A stretch of DNA of 39,858 bases from an uncultured Chlorobiaceae bacterium (GCA_903838025.1 CAILXB010000177.1:1-39858), one strand, 5' to 3'. Shown: positions 29,038-39,566, numbered from the stretch's first letter. Notes: generated from the sequence alone by a model not told the origin. Made by a program: numbers and translations.

Positions 29038-29699
29038 TCACTTGAATAAATAGAGATAAACTGGAACAAGACTGAATCCAAGAGCAATAAAGACCGAGTA
29101 AGCCGAACCGATAAACTTTACGGCATCGGTATACTTGCTGTGGTTCCATCCAAGGGTCTGAAAAGCCGACTGCATGGCGTGGTTCAGATGAATTCCAAGA
29201 AAAACAAAAGAGACTACGTAGAGGAGTGAATACCAGGGGGATGAAAACAAACGCAGTGTGCGACCATAGAAGTCGTGAGCTGCTATACCGGAAGGTGGCG
29301 CTACAAGCCCAATCTTGATAAAGTAGAAATCAATAAAATGGAGAAAGAGGAAGATGAAGACAATGATACCGGTATGGAACATGTACTTCGAAAAGAAGGA
29401 GGTCTCAGAGCTGTTGCTGCATGCGTAGGCGATCGGTCGTGCCGCCTTATTCTGGAAGGAGACGAGCACTCCAAAAAAATATGGAGCAAAAATCCGGCAA
29501 AAAGCACAATCTCAAACACCTTGATGAGAGAGTTTGTTCCCATGAACGTTGCGGCCTCTGTGAACATACGACCGCCATCATCTTTCAGCAGCATAAGATT
29601 GATGCCGAGATGCACACATAAAAACGTAACCAGAAAAAGTCCGGCAAGCGCCATAAATACCTTCCTGGTAATGGACGAATACGAAAGCATGATAGTCAT
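29038..29699 (-). pseudogene. sdhC: Succinate dehydrogenase cytochrome b558 subunit, interrupted by an apparent frameshift
   Basis: N-terminal half MTIMLSYSSITRKVFMALAGLFLV...GFLLHIF and C-terminal half GVLVSFQNKAARPIAY...YLYLFK are in different frames, joined at an A7 tract (29473-29479). Confidence 0.85.
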
Positions 29700-29800
29700 A
29701 CTATGGTTATTTCAATGGCAAAGAACTGTGGATTACCTCCTGAGGCTCTCAAGGTAAGTTCATCTTTTTTAACTTCCAACAAAAAAATCACACAAGACGC

Positions 29801-30442
29801 TTATTCGTCAATCAAAGCAACCGCTCTGACGGGGCATGCTTCTGCGCCGGAAATTTTCAGTGGAAAGCAGCAAAAAAAGAACAAGGAATGCAATAAAAAC
29901 GGCGGACAGAGAATATTTTCAATGATGAGTATCTCTTTTTGGAGCAAAATCCTGTGAACAGAAAAATCAACAGAGTCTGCCGCATCGACAGAAATCATAT
30001 CAACACCAACTCCTTTCAGATGAAAACCGGTCAGCCACCGGGCAGTTTCAGAAGAGAGTACCGGGTATCCTGCATAATAATCTGCAGAGCCCCAGTATTG
30101 ATTCCACCCTGAGCAGAGCAACAGAAAGTCGCTCTCCTTTATGAGATCCCGAAAAGGGTGCAGCGCTTCAACGGAAATAATCCCATCGGCAATACCACGC
30201 AGATCAATCGCGATTCCCTTTCCGGCAAACCGCTCAACGCCAAACGCATCAAGCGAACTGCCAGCAGAAAGAATGTGCGAAGGAAGATCGACATGGGTGC
30301 CGGTATGAGAAGAGAGTGTAAGAAGCTGCTCGGCAAAGCCTTGCTCGCCAATGGAAGAGAGAGACTGAAAAATCGGACCGGGAGTGCCGGGATAAGAGGG
30401 CATGGCAACCTCAATGGTATGACTCAGATCAACAACGCGCAT
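29801..30442 (-). CDS. Cyclase family protein (kynurenine formamidase-like)
   Basis: MRVVDLSHTIEVAMPSYPGTPGP, SSHTGTHVDLPSHIL. ATG overlaps the upstream stop. Confidence 0.85.
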   Translation of the reverse strand: MRVVDLSHTIEVAMPSYPGTPGPIFQSLSSIGEQGFAEQLLTLSSHTGTHVDLPSHILSAGSSLDAFGVERFAGKGIAIDLRGIADGIISVEALHPFRDLIKESDFLLLCSGWNQYWGSADYYAGYPVLSSETARWLTGFHLKGVGVDMISVDAADSVDFSVHRILLQKEILIIENILCPPFLLHSLFFFCCFPLKISGAEACPVRAVALIDE

Positions 30443-31218
30443 CACCTCAACACCTTTTTTCGTTTGATCCTGCATAAGAGATAGTCGATAATCGTCTGAA
30501 CAGCTTTTTCCCTCTCGCAATCACAAAAGAGCTGATGACCGGAATGCTCCAGCCATATCAAAGACTTTTCTGAGGGAGAAGTGGCAATCCCGTCGTACAG
30601 CATAATTGCACTTTCAGGACGCACGGTGAGCTCCTTGCGGCTGTGTATGATCAAAACAGGCACAGTGATGCGATCAAGCAGTTTCGTACTTTTTTTGATC
30701 AGGTCAAACAGGGAGATAATCGCGTCTGTCGGTACCCACGAATAATGTGGAATACAGGTTGCACATGCTGCTTCGGAAGCGTCACTCTTTAACTCCCAAT
30801 TCCTGATAATTTTACCAAGAAGTGGTGCCGCGAAATGGAGTGGACGACCGGGAGCGAACACCGAGACAAGTTTGATTGCCGGTGTAGCAAGCACCAGGCA
30901 GTCAATCTTCTCCCGATACATGACGGCAAGATTCAATGAGAGAAGTGCACCCATGCTGTGGCCGATTACAATGATCTGATCCGCCTCAAGAGAGAGCTTG
31001 TGAAGCGCCTCTTCGGCATCTGCCATCCACCGTTCCCACTTCACGCCACGGAGTGCCTCCGGCGACGAGGCTCCATGTCCGGTCAGAAGAGGCACGCTGA
31101 GTGGAATACCAAGCTCCAGAAGGGAGAGTGACAACAACTTTACACTGTCAAGCGTGGCCGTAAATCCGTGAATAACGAGAACACCCAAAGGGCTCCGCAC
31201 CTGGTGTTGTTCATCCAT
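30442..31218 (-). CDS. Alpha/beta hydrolase (carboxylesterase / monoacylglycerol lipase-like)
   Basis: GVLVIHGFTATLDS, IVIGHSMGALLSLNL, LEHSGHQLFCDCE. Confidence 0.88.
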   Translation of the reverse strand: MDEQHQVRSPLGVLVIHGFTATLDSVKLLSLSLLELGIPLSVPLLTGHGASSPEALRGVKWERWMADAEEALHKLSLEADQIIVIGHSMGALLSLNLAVMYREKIDCLVLATPAIKLVSVFAPGRPLHFAAPLLGKIIRNWELKSDASEAACATCIPHYSWVPTDAIISLFDLIKKSTKLLDRITVPVLIIHSRKELTVRPESAIMLYDGIATSPSEKSLIWLEHSGHQLFCDCEREKAVQTIIDYLLCRIKRKKVLR

Positions 31219-31355
31219 GATCGTATCTCGTCATAGTACTCTTTATGAAAAACAGTATTCCGGCGCAACGCCGACTGAAACAGAGTATACCATAAGTACA
31301 GGTTATGAGCGAATATTGTACTAAAATAGCTATTTTGCAGAAAAATCAATTTACT

Positions 31356-31880
31356 ATGAACAACGTGATGCGCAAGATTCTGCTGATTGGATACATACTG
31401 CTTCCTATGATATTCAGTTCATGCTCGTCAACGCGTGTTCCATGGGGAGGCAAAAGAATTCTGTCACCAGAGGAGGCTTACCGACAGGGAAAAATCAAAA
31501 ACACCCCCTACGTTATTAACGGTCGGGCCTATGTTCCCATGAGCTACCAGGAGGCACTCTCTTTCGAAGAGACCGGGATAGCGTCATGGTACGGCCAGGA
31601 GACGCTCGACCAACACAGCGGACAGTTGACCGCCTACGGGGAAGTTTTTGACCCCTCGCAGCCAAGCGCCGCACACAAATATCTGCCTCTACCTTCTCTT
31701 GTAAAAGTAACCAATCTCGATACCCATGCGTCAGTGATTGTCCGGGTCAATGATCGCGGACCATTTGTCGACAATCGCGTTATCGACCTGAGCGCAGAAG
31801 CGGCAAAACAACTGGGATTCTTCAAAAAAGGGACGGCCAAAGTCAAGATTGAGGTTGTTAACAATCAAGCATGGCATTGA
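31356..31880 (+). CDS. rlpA: RlpA-family septal ring lytic transglycosylase lipoprotein
   Basis: Lipobox-like IFSSC, GIASWYGQE...TAYGEVFDP, VKVTNL...VIVRVNDRGPFVDNRVIDLS. Confidence 0.88.
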   Translation: MNNVMRKILLIGYILLPMIFSSCSSTRVPWGGKRILSPEEAYRQGKIKNTPYVINGRAYVPMSYQEALSFEETGIASWYGQETLDQHSGQLTAYGEVFDPSQPSAAHKYLPLPSLVKVTNLDTHASVIVRVNDRGPFVDNRVIDLSAEAAKQLGFFKKGTAKVKIEVVNNQAWH

Positions 31881-32928
31881 AGTTTTTCGGCTGGCGACAT
31901 ACCCAACTGCGTTTGTGATAGGCATAGCCAGCAATCAGCGGCAAAGCAATGGTTGCTTCGGCAAAGACCATCTGCTCATGAATGGTATCAACCTTGCCCC
32001 ATGAACTGGCCTCTTTGAGAGTAGAGCCGGAAAGTGCTCCGTCACGCTCATCGGCGACCGTAATCTGTACTGCATAGGTGTGCATGGAGACGTCATCATG
32101 GCCAAGCACTTCGGCGGCAACAACAATATCCTGGGTAAAGTTTTTCGGTACACCTCCTCCTATCATGAAAAGACCAGTCTTGTCATTCTCAATCTTGATT
32201 TTGGTCAATTCACGAAAATCCTTCACCGAGTCGATGGCTACATGCTGCTCGGGATTCTGCCACTGGTGACGTACCAGCCCGAATCCGGCAGAACAGTCCG
32301 AAAATGCGGGACAGAAAATCGGCACACCCTTTTCGTATGCCTTGTAGACGATGGAGTTTTTATCGAAATTATTTGCTTCAATATATTTCGCCATTTCCAC
32401 AATAAATTCACGGGAGGAATAAACTCCTGGCGGCATGGAGTTGGCGATGAGGGCTGTTGTATCATCGCAGACGCGAAGATCATCTTCATCAATAAAGGTG
32501 TCGTAAATACGGTCGATGTGCAGCTCGCGAAGAATGGCGTCATCAATAAACTGCGTACCCTTGTAATGGCGGAATCCAAGAGCTTCAAAAAAGTCCTGAT
32601 CAACAATGTTCGCACCCGTAGAGACAATAACATCAACCATGTTGTTATCGATCATGTCAATCAGCACCTGCTTTAATCCTGCGCTGATCAGCGAACCAGC
32701 CAAGGTTACAATGACTGCGCACTCCTCGTCTTTCTGCATGAGATCCACAATGGAGGCCGCTCTTGCAAGATTGCGTGCCTGAAAAGCAGTATCACTCATC
32801 TGGTCAATAAGAGGAACAATATTCAGTTGCTTGATATCAATATGGCGAACCGGCGCGCTCAGCAACTCCTCTTTTCTGACTCCAGACTGCATAACGACTC
32901 CCGACACAATTGAAAAGTGACAAAACAA
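31858..32928 (-). CDS. Deoxyhypusine synthase-like protein
   Basis: ECAVIVTLAGSLISAGLKQVL, DVIVSTGANIVDQD, GGGVPKNF, and SSWGKV at the DHS active-site lysine position. Confidence 0.88.
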   Translation of the reverse strand: MFCHFSIVSGVVMQSGVRKEELLSAPVRHIDIKQLNIVPLIDQMSDTAFQARNLARAASIVDLMQKDEECAVIVTLAGSLISAGLKQVLIDMIDNNMVDVIVSTGANIVDQDFFEALGFRHYKGTQFIDDAILRELHIDRIYDTFIDEDDLRVCDDTTALIANSMPPGVYSSREFIVEMAKYIEANNFDKNSIVYKAYEKGVPIFCPAFSDCSAGFGLVRHQWQNPEQHVAIDSVKDFRELTKIKIENDKTGLFMIGGGVPKNFTQDIVVAAEVLGHDDVSMHTYAVQITVADERDGALSGSTLKEASSWGKVDTIHEQMVFAEATIALPLIAGYAYHKRSWVCRQPKNFNAMLDC

Positions 32929-32932
32929 AAAA

Positions 32933-33034
32933 AGAGAGTAAGCTTACTATATCACACACTCAAATTACCGGATGCTGCTTCCTTCCGGATCTGACATGGT
33001 TGGGCAACTGAGCGTTGTATAGGACTTACTCTCT
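32933..33034 (-). ncRNA. ffs: Signal recognition particle RNA (small bacterial type)
   Basis: Minus-strand core CATGTCAGATCCGGAAGGAAGCAGCATCCG, closed by a perfect 10-bp stem AGAGAGTAAG/CTTACTCTCT, then a T-run. TATAAT lies just upstream. Confidence 0.93.
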
Positions 33035-33254
33035 AATTATATCAGTTTTTGAAATCCCGCATCTTTTCAGATTAGAAAAGCAAAAACACGTTGTGTAATA
33101 TAGTGTATTGAAACGTGAAAACAAAAAACAAACAAAGATCTTTTATCTTTCTGTCAACTGTTATAAATTGGAGGACATTGGGAACTTTACAGAACAACAA
33201 CCCTGCCTGAAACAGCCTCACTCGCTGCCGGGTTTCGCGGCAACAATTATTGTT

Positions 33255-34301
33255 ATGGGAACACAACGAATTTTAAGCGGGATGCGCCCTACCGGCAAAC
33301 TCCATCTCGGTCATTTCACCGGTGCCCTTGAAAGCTGGGTCGAGCAGCAGAACTTGCTTGATGAGCATGGCGCAAGGGCCTATGAAACCTGCTTCCTCAT
33401 TGCCGATTATCACAGCTTGACAACCTCGCTTGACACCAGCGAAATCTATACGCATACACTTGATATGCTCGTCGACTGGCTGGCAGCAGGCATCGATCCT
33501 CAAAAAAGTCCACTTTTCCGCCAGTCGCAAATCAAAGAGCACGCTGAGCTTTTTCTGCTTTTTTCTATGCTGATCACCTCATCGCGTCTTGAAAGAAACC
33601 CTACCTTGAAAGAGCAGGTACGTGACTTGAACATGGATTCCCTTATGTATGGCCATTTGGGTTACCCTGTTCTGCAAGCAGCCGATATTCTCCTCTACAA
33701 GGGAAATGTCGTCCCTGTAGGCGAAGACCAGATCCCTCATGTGGAGATTACCCGCGAAATTGCACGCAAATTCAACAATCACTATCCTCATCCCGTTTTG
33801 GGAGAGGTCTTTGCTGAGCCTGAACCTAAAATCACGAAATTCTCGCGTCTGGTCGGCCTTGATGGAAAGGCAAAGATGTCAAAGTCTCTCGGCAATACGA
33901 TTCTACTTGCGGACGGCCCTGAAGAGGTGATGAAAAAAATGCGCACGGCGGTCACCGATACAGAAAAAATCCGCAAAAACGATCCGGGCCACCCTGAAGT
34001 CTGCACGGTCTTCAGTTACCATAAAAAATTTGCCACACAAGAACAACTTGAAAGCATAGAGATTGATTGCCGCGCAGGCTTGCTTGGCTGTGTGGATTGC
34101 AAAAAACTGTGTGCTTGCAATATTTCGCTGGAACTGGCGCCCCTGATTGAAAAACGCCGGTATTATGAAGCCAATATGGATCTTGTCAAAGAGATTCTTT
34201 TTGAAGGCGAAATAAAAGCAAAAGTCATCGCATGCCAGACCATGCAGGAGGTGAGAGCTGCCATGAAGCTTGGCGAAACAACCTGCTGCAACCATCATTA
34301 A
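33255..34301 (+). CDS. trpS: Tryptophanyl-tRNA synthetase
   Basis: RILSGMRPTGKLHLGHFTGAL, GEDQIPHVEITREIARKFN, KMSKSLGNT. Start trimmed from ORF start 33108. Confidence 0.95.
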   Translation: MGTQRILSGMRPTGKLHLGHFTGALESWVEQQNLLDEHGARAYETCFLIADYHSLTTSLDTSEIYTHTLDMLVDWLAAGIDPQKSPLFRQSQIKEHAELFLLFSMLITSSRLERNPTLKEQVRDLNMDSLMYGHLGYPVLQAADILLYKGNVVPVGEDQIPHVEITREIARKFNNHYPHPVLGEVFAEPEPKITKFSRLVGLDGKAKMSKSLGNTILLADGPEEVMKKMRTAVTDTEKIRKNDPGHPEVCTVFSYHKKFATQEQLESIEIDCRAGLLGCVDCKKLCACNISLELAPLIEKRRYYEANMDLVKEILFEGEIKAKVIACQTMQEVRAAMKLGETTCCNHH

Positions 34302-34307
34302 ACTTTC

Positions 34308-35006
34308 ATGCGGAACAAAAAACAGGCTTTTATTTTTGATATGGATGGAGTGCTGACAGACAATATGCAGTTCCATGCCGACTCATGGGTCGAACTCTTC
34401 AGTGATTTCGGCCTTCAGGGGCTCGACGCTGACCGATATCTTGTGGAGACGGCTGGCATGCAAGGGCTCGATGTTCTCCGTTACTTCCTTGACCCGAAGA
34501 TCAATGAGGAGGAGGCTGAAAGGCTTACCAATCTGAAGGATTTTCTCTATCGGGTCATGTCGCGCGACCGCATAAAGGCGATGCCTGGTCTCAAACTCTT
34601 TCTTGATGCCGCCGACCAGAGGGGAGTCAAGCTTGGAATAGGCTCCGGGGCATGCCCGAAAAACATCGACTACGTGCTCGGCATTCTTGATATGACGACA
34701 ACATTCCAGGCCATTGTAGATCCTTTTCAGGTACGCCACGGTAAGCCGCAACCAGATATTTTTTTACGTGCCGCCTCACTGCTTGGGGTAGATCCTTCGG
34801 AATGTATTGTGTTTGAAGATGCCCTGCCAGGCGTCGAGGCAGCAAGAAAAGCCGGGATGCAGTGTGTTGCCGTTACAACAACAAACCGGGCCGAAGCCTT
34901 CAGCCATTTCGACAATGTTTTGCAGGTCATCGACGATTTTACCAGCCTTTGTCCTGACGAGCTCCTGAAAAAGCTCAATGAAAAGCAACCTATGACCCTC
35001 TTATAA
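34308..35006 (+). CDS. HAD-family hydrolase (beta-phosphoglucomutase-like)
   Basis: AFIFDMDGVLTDNMQFH, GIGSGACPKNIDYVL, GKPQPDIFLRAA, VFEDALPGVEAARKAGM. Confidence 0.9.
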   Translation: MRNKKQAFIFDMDGVLTDNMQFHADSWVELFSDFGLQGLDADRYLVETAGMQGLDVLRYFLDPKINEEEAERLTNLKDFLYRVMSRDRIKAMPGLKLFLDAADQRGVKLGIGSGACPKNIDYVLGILDMTTTFQAIVDPFQVRHGKPQPDIFLRAASLLGVDPSECIVFEDALPGVEAARKAGMQCVAVTTTNRAEAFSHFDNVLQVIDDFTSLCPDELLKKLNEKQPMTLL

Positions 35007-35015
35007 AAAAATCCG

Positions 35016-36677
35016 ATGCTTGAATTTTTCTCTCCAGTTATTCACAATGCCCTGCGCTCGGCAGCCATTATTACTGATAAACCTGTTAATATCGAGCAGC
35101 CCGCCGACAAAAAGTTTGGTGACTTTTCGACCAACATAGCCTTGCTTGCCGCCAAGGAGTGCAGAAAAAACCCCCGTGAACTTGCTCAAACCATTATTGA
35201 GCATCTCCATTTCCCCGCAGATACCATCGCCAAAGTTGAGGTTGCCGGTGCGGGATTCATCAATTTTTATCTTACGCCACATTTCATCATGCAATCGGTC
35301 GAGCAGGTACTGCTTGAGGGCGACAGGTATGGATACGGGAGTGTTGGTCAGGGCAAGAGTGCTGTTGTGGAATATGTCAGCGCAAATCCAACAGGGCCGC
35401 TGACCATAGGACGCGGCCGGGGTGGCGTGCTTGGCGACTGTATTGCCAATCTCTTTGCAACCCAGGGATACGAGGTTACAAGGGAGTACTATTTCAATGA
35501 TGCTGGCCGACAGATGCAGATTCTTGGAGAATCGGTCAAGCTCCGTTATCTGGAACGCTGCGGGCTTGCGATTGAGTTTCCCGCCACCCATTATCAGGGG
35601 GAGTATATTGGCGATATTGCCCAAGAGATCTTCCGTGATCACGGAACGGCTCTTGTAGAAAACACGGAGTTACTGATATTTAAAAAAAGGGCTGAAGAGA
35701 TTATTTTCGCCTCTATACGCAAGACGCTTGAACGCCTCAGCATCCGGCATGACTCATTTTTTAATGAGCACACCCTCTACACCACGCCCGATGAAGGGGG
35801 CTTGAACGCGAACCAGAGGGTGATCGAGGCGCTCAGGAGCAAGGAGTTCATCACCGAATACGATGGCGCAACCTGGTTTCAAACAACAAAGCTCGGCCAG
35901 GAAAAAGACAAGGTGCTTGTTAAATCTTCCGGAGAGCCAAGCTACCGTCTACCCGATATCGCCTACCATATCACCAAGTTTGAACGCAACTTCAGTATGA
36001 TCGTCAACGTGTTCGGCGCCGACCATATCGACGAATACCCTGACGTTTTGGAGGCCCTTAAAATTCTCGGCTACGATACGGGGCGCATCAAAATTGCCAT
36101 CAACCAGTTTGTGACAACAACGGTTGACGGGCAAACCCTTAAAATGTCAACAAGAAAAGGCAATGCCGATTTGCTCGACGATCTGATTGACGATGTTGGA
36201 GCGGATGCGACAAGGCTCTTTTTTATCATGCGCGGCAAGGATTCACACCTGAACTTCGATGTTGAACTGGCAAAAAAACAGTCAAAAGACAACCCTGTCT
36301 TCTATCTGCAATACGCCCACGCAAGAATTTGCAGCCTGTTGCGTATGGCCAAGCAAGAAATTGGCTTTGACGCCATTTCCGACTCAGAGTACCACACTCT
36401 GCAACTGCTCAACTCTCCGGCGGAGCTTCAACTGGGGTTTGCCCTGCTTGATTATCCTGATATGATCAAAACAAGCCTTCGTTTGCTTGAACCGCAAAAA
36501 ATGGTCGAGTACCTGCACTCCCTGGCAGAAGTGTTTCACCGCTTCTATCAGGAGTGCCCCATTCTCAAGGCCGAACCCGATATTGCAAGAGCTCGGCTCT
36601 TTCTTTCACTGGCGACTCGACAGGTACTGCGCAATGGATTCAGGATTCTTGGTGTTTCAGCACCTGAGTCGATGTAG
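35016..36677 (+). CDS. argS: Arginyl-tRNA synthetase
   Basis: [48 protein letters not shown]. Confidence 0.95.
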   Translation: MLEFFSPVIHNALRSAAIITDKPVNIEQPADKKFGDFSTNIALLAAKECRKNPRELAQTIIEHLHFPADTIAKVEVAGAGFINFYLTPHFIMQSVEQVLLEGDRYGYGSVGQGKSAVVEYVSANPTGPLTIGRGRGGVLGDCIANLFATQGYEVTREYYFNDAGRQMQILGESVKLRYLERCGLAIEFPATHYQGEYIGDIAQEIFRDHGTALVENTELLIFKKRAEEIIFASIRKTLERLSIRHDSFFNEHTLYTTPDEGGLNANQRVIEALRSKEFITEYDGATWFQTTKLGQEKDKVLVKSSGEPSYRLPDIAYHITKFERNFSMIVNVFGADHIDEYPDVLEALKILGYDTGRIKIAINQFVTTTVDGQTLKMSTRKGNADLLDDLIDDVGADATRLFFIMRGKDSHLNFDVELAKKQSKDNPVFYLQYAHARICSLLRMAKQEIGFDAISDSEYHTLQLLNSPAELQLGFALLDYPDMIKTSLRLLEPQKMVEYLHSLAEVFHRFYQECPILKAEPDIARARLFLSLATRQVLRNGFRILGVSAPESM

Positions 36678-37281
36678 CCGGAGCCAGCGGATTACGATAA
36701 AGCCCGTGCTCCATGATATAACGATAGACCGATGGAGGAACAAGGTGAGAAAAAGGGGTCCCGGCAGCAACACAATCCCTGATAAGCGTCGAGGAAATCG
36801 GAGCAGAGAAGTCGATAACCTTGAGGGATCCTTTCGGCAGCATGGTTGCTGGCGGGGGAGTATTATGACTAACTGATGCTCTACTGAAGACCGCAATATC
36901 ACATAATGAAAACAGTTTATCCGGCTCTTTCCACAGGGAAAACTCCCTGAAACTGTCCTCGCCGACAAGCAGTGTCAGCTTGTCGGTTGGGTAGAGGCGA
37001 TGAAGATGACGCAAGAGATCGACAGTATAGGAGGGCTGCTTTTTTTCAAGTTCCCACCCGCTTACCTCACAGCACACGCCTGTGCGATTGATTTCCCTCG
37101 CAAGAAGCTCAGCCATGCACTTCCTGTGCACGTCGGTTGTGCCTCTCTTTTGCTTGAACGGATTATTCGAAACCGAGATAAGTATTCTATCAAGTCGTAG
37201 CAACTCCCTGGCAAACAGGGAGAGGGCAAGATGGCCATTATGAGGCGGATCGAAGGAGGCGCCAAAAACTGCAAAATGCAC
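36640..37281 (-). CDS. nadD: Nicotinate-nucleotide adenylyltransferase
   Basis: [37 protein letters not shown]. Confidence 0.93.
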   Translation of the reverse strand: MHFAVFGASFDPPHNGHLALSLFARELLRLDRILISVSNNPFKQKRGTTDVHRKCMAELLAREINRTGVCCEVSGWELEKKQPSYTVDLLRHLHRLYPTDKLTLLVGEDSFREFSLWKEPDKLFSLCDIAVFSRASVSHNTPPPATMLPKGSLKVIDFSAPISSTLIRDCVAAGTPFSHLVPPSVYRYIMEHGLYRNPLAPATSTQVLKHQES

Positions 37282-37293
37282 GACTGACTCTGA

Positions 37294-38187
37294 TCAGTGT
37301 TTGAAATTCTGCTTGATTTTTTCCCTGACACCCTTCATTTCTCTCTCTTTATCCGGGAAAAGTTGCACGTACTGATCGAGCGTCTGACCTGCATCAAACC
37401 ACTTTTTACGCATTATCAAGACATCAATTTTTGCTGCAAGAGCCTGCTTGAGGTAGATGGTATCAGGAAAAAGTTTTATAACCTCATCATAATAGATTAC
37501 AGCAGCCTTGTTCTTATTGAGCTGAACATACTGTTTGGCTATAAAAAAGATTTTTTTTGCCAGTTTTTCCCTTAATACCGGAATTTCCTTTTCAGCATAT
37601 CTCAAGCTGTCAATCCGCGAAAACCTGGCAGTTGCCGCAACATAGTTCTGTTTGTAATCCGGGTTCTTTGGATTAATCTTCAACAACTCCCTGTAGGTCT
37701 CAACATCACTGGCAATCTTCGAGGAATCAACCATTGGATAGAGCTCCAGATAAAGGGAAAACTGCTCTATGGCCTTGTTCGTATAGTACTGATCAAGTTC
37801 AAAATTAGGTGAAAGCTTTTCATAGGATTTTGCAAGCAGAAACTGTGCAGTTCTTGCGTACGGAGAGGAAGACATCTGCTGCTGCAACCTGGTAAACATA
37901 TCAGCAGAAAGGATATACTGCCCGGAACGAAAATAAGACTGGCCAAGATAAAACAGTACATCATCCTCAAGTGCTGTGGCTCGTGAAGTAAAAATAAGTG
38001 ATTCAAACACCAGAGCCGCTTCCTGGTAATCACCCTTGTCGTACAACTTCTGTGCCTTCGCATATCCTTCATTCACGCGCTCGGTTGCAGTCGTTGCCGG
38101 CTTTGAGGAAGAACAGCCGGAACTCATCAATAACCCTATCGAAAAAAGGATCACCGCTGCACGTGAAAAAAATCTGGAAACCGACAT
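37294..38187 (-). CDS. bamD: BamD/ComL-like outer membrane assembly lipoprotein (TPR)
   Basis: Lipobox LLMSSGC, YAKAQKLYDKGDYQEAALVFESLIF, GQSYFRSGQYILSADMFTRL. Confidence 0.85.
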   Translation of the reverse strand: MSVSRFFSRAAVILFSIGLLMSSGCSSSKPATTATERVNEGYAKAQKLYDKGDYQEAALVFESLIFTSRATALEDDVLFYLGQSYFRSGQYILSADMFTRLQQQMSSSPYARTAQFLLAKSYEKLSPNFELDQYYTNKAIEQFSLYLELYPMVDSSKIASDVETYRELLKINPKNPDYKQNYVAATARFSRIDSLRYAEKEIPVLREKLAKKIFFIAKQYVQLNKNKAAVIYYDEVIKLFPDTIYLKQALAAKIDVLIMRKKWFDAGQTLDQYVQLFPDKEREMKGVREKIKQNFKH

Positions 38188-38275
38188 AGAATAACTCCAT
38201 TATTCTTTTTAAGGAAAAGAGGACACCATTAAGACGAAACTCCAAAAAAAGAGCCCGCGCTGGAAAGCGTTTTTG

Positions 38276-38348
38276 TGGAGCTTAGGGGAGTCGAACCCCT
38301 GACCTTCTCATTGCGAACGAGACGCTCTACCAACTGAGCTAAAGCCCC
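38276..38348 (-). tRNA. tRNA-Ala (anticodon CGC)
   Basis: Cloverleaf GGGGCTT TA GCTC AGTTGGTA GAGC G TCTCG TTCGCAA TGAGA AGGTC AGGGG TTCGACT CCCCT AAGCTCC A. G3:U70 pair present; 3' CCA not encoded. Confidence 0.95.
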
Positions 38349-38405
38349 GGAACTTCGATGCTACAAATTTTCAGTACTATCGGCAAATTGTGCATCTTGA
38401 CAGGA

Positions 38406-38436
38406 GAATAAAAATAGCCTGCACGAGCAGGCTATT
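38406..38436 (-). terminator. Rho-independent terminator downstream of atpH
   Basis: Perfect 10-bp stem AATAGCCTGC-(TCGT)-GCAGGCTATT followed by TTTATT on the minus strand. Confidence 0.85.
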
Positions 38437-38480
38437 GACTATTGAGTTCTTCGACGAAGAGCGCAGGTCACCCGCCTGTT

Positions 38481-39017
38481 TCAGGAGACAAGGGTACGGC
38501 GAAGCAGTTGAAGCTGATGACTGATGGTTCCGTCATAAATCGTATCACCAATTTTAACAGCAACACCGCCAATAAACTGCTCATTGAGAAGCATCCTTGG
38601 CCTGATTTTTTTGCCAGTGAAAGCAGCAAGCTTCGTTACCAGTTCGCCTGCCTGTTCATCAGAAAGCTGAACCGCGCTGGTAATATCAACGTTGATCACC
38701 CCTCGTTTTTCATCAAGCAGGATTTGAAACTCATCAATAATTTCAGGCAAAAGCCCTGCACGTTTTTTTCTGGCAACCAGCTTTAAAAACAGAAACATCT
38801 TCTCCCCGATCGAATCGCGAAAAATCTCTTCGAGTATGTGAATTTTCTTGTCGCCTTTAACAAGAGGACTCCGCAGGGCATGAACGAGATCTCGAGAGTT
38901 TTCAAGAACCCCCTTGATCACTTGCAACTCCTCAACAATCGTATCAAGAAAATTACCCTCTTCTGCTGCTGACAAAAGAGCAGAGGCATATCGACGGCTT
39001 GCAATGAGACTTGACAT
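38481..39017 (-). CDS. atpH: ATP synthase F1 delta subunit
   Basis: IASRRYASALLSAAEEG, GVINVDITSAVQLSDEQ, LNEQFIGGVAVKIGDTIYDGTISHQLQLLRR. Confidence 0.93.
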   Translation of the reverse strand: MSSLIASRRYASALLSAAEEGNFLDTIVEELQVIKGVLENSRDLVHALRSPLVKGDKKIHILEEIFRDSIGEKMFLFLKLVARKKRAGLLPEIIDEFQILLDEKRGVINVDITSAVQLSDEQAGELVTKLAAFTGKKIRPRMLLNEQFIGGVAVKIGDTIYDGTISHQLQLLRRTLVS

Positions 39018-39032
39018 GGCGGTGAGCAGTTT

Positions 39033-39566
39033 TCAGTTACGTTTTGTTGAAAGATCCTGAATCATGCTGTCAACAATCTTTTTTTGCATGTCGGCATCAA
39101 GAGCAGTCTTGATAATTTTTTCAGCGCCCTTGACGGCTAGATCAGCAACTTCATTCCTCAGCACATCAAGTGCACGGCGTTTTTCTTGTTCAATTTCATC
39201 TTTTGCCGAAGCAATCATTTTTTTCGCCTCGGTCTGCGCCTTGTCGGTAAAATCAGCGCGAAGCTTTTCAGCATAATCTCTTCCTTCACGGATGATCCTG
39301 TCAGATTCTGCGTCAGCCTTTGCAAGCAAATCCCTGTTTTTACGCAAAATAGCCTCAGACTCATCTTTTGCCTGATGCGCACGGTCAATAGAGGACTGAA
39401 TTCCCTTTTCCCGCGCTTCCAAGGCACCAAGAATGGGGCCCCAGGCAATCTTCTTCAGTATAAGCAACACAATCACGAATGTTACCGCAGTCCAGAAAAT
39501 AAGGCCGGGGTTCGGGCTCAGAAGACTACCGGCAAGAAGTATAATTCCTGACGTAAGCATGAACAA
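39033..39566 (-). CDS. atpF: ATP synthase F0 subunit b
   Basis: Single [40 protein letters not shown], then a long charged coiled coil. Confidence 0.93.
   Translation of the reverse strand: MFMLTSGIILLAGSLLSPNPGLIFWTAVTFVIVLLILKKIAWGPILGALEAREKGIQSSIDRAHQAKDESEAILRKNRDLLAKADAESDRIIREGRDYAEKLRADFTDKAQTEAKKMIASAKDEIEQEKRRALDVLRNEVADLAVKGAEKIIKTALDADMQKKIVDSMIQDLSTKRN

Noticed and set aside
29038-29469. Separate membrane protein gene
   Set aside because: It is the C-terminal half of sdhC, joined to 29301-29699 by a single-base frameshift.
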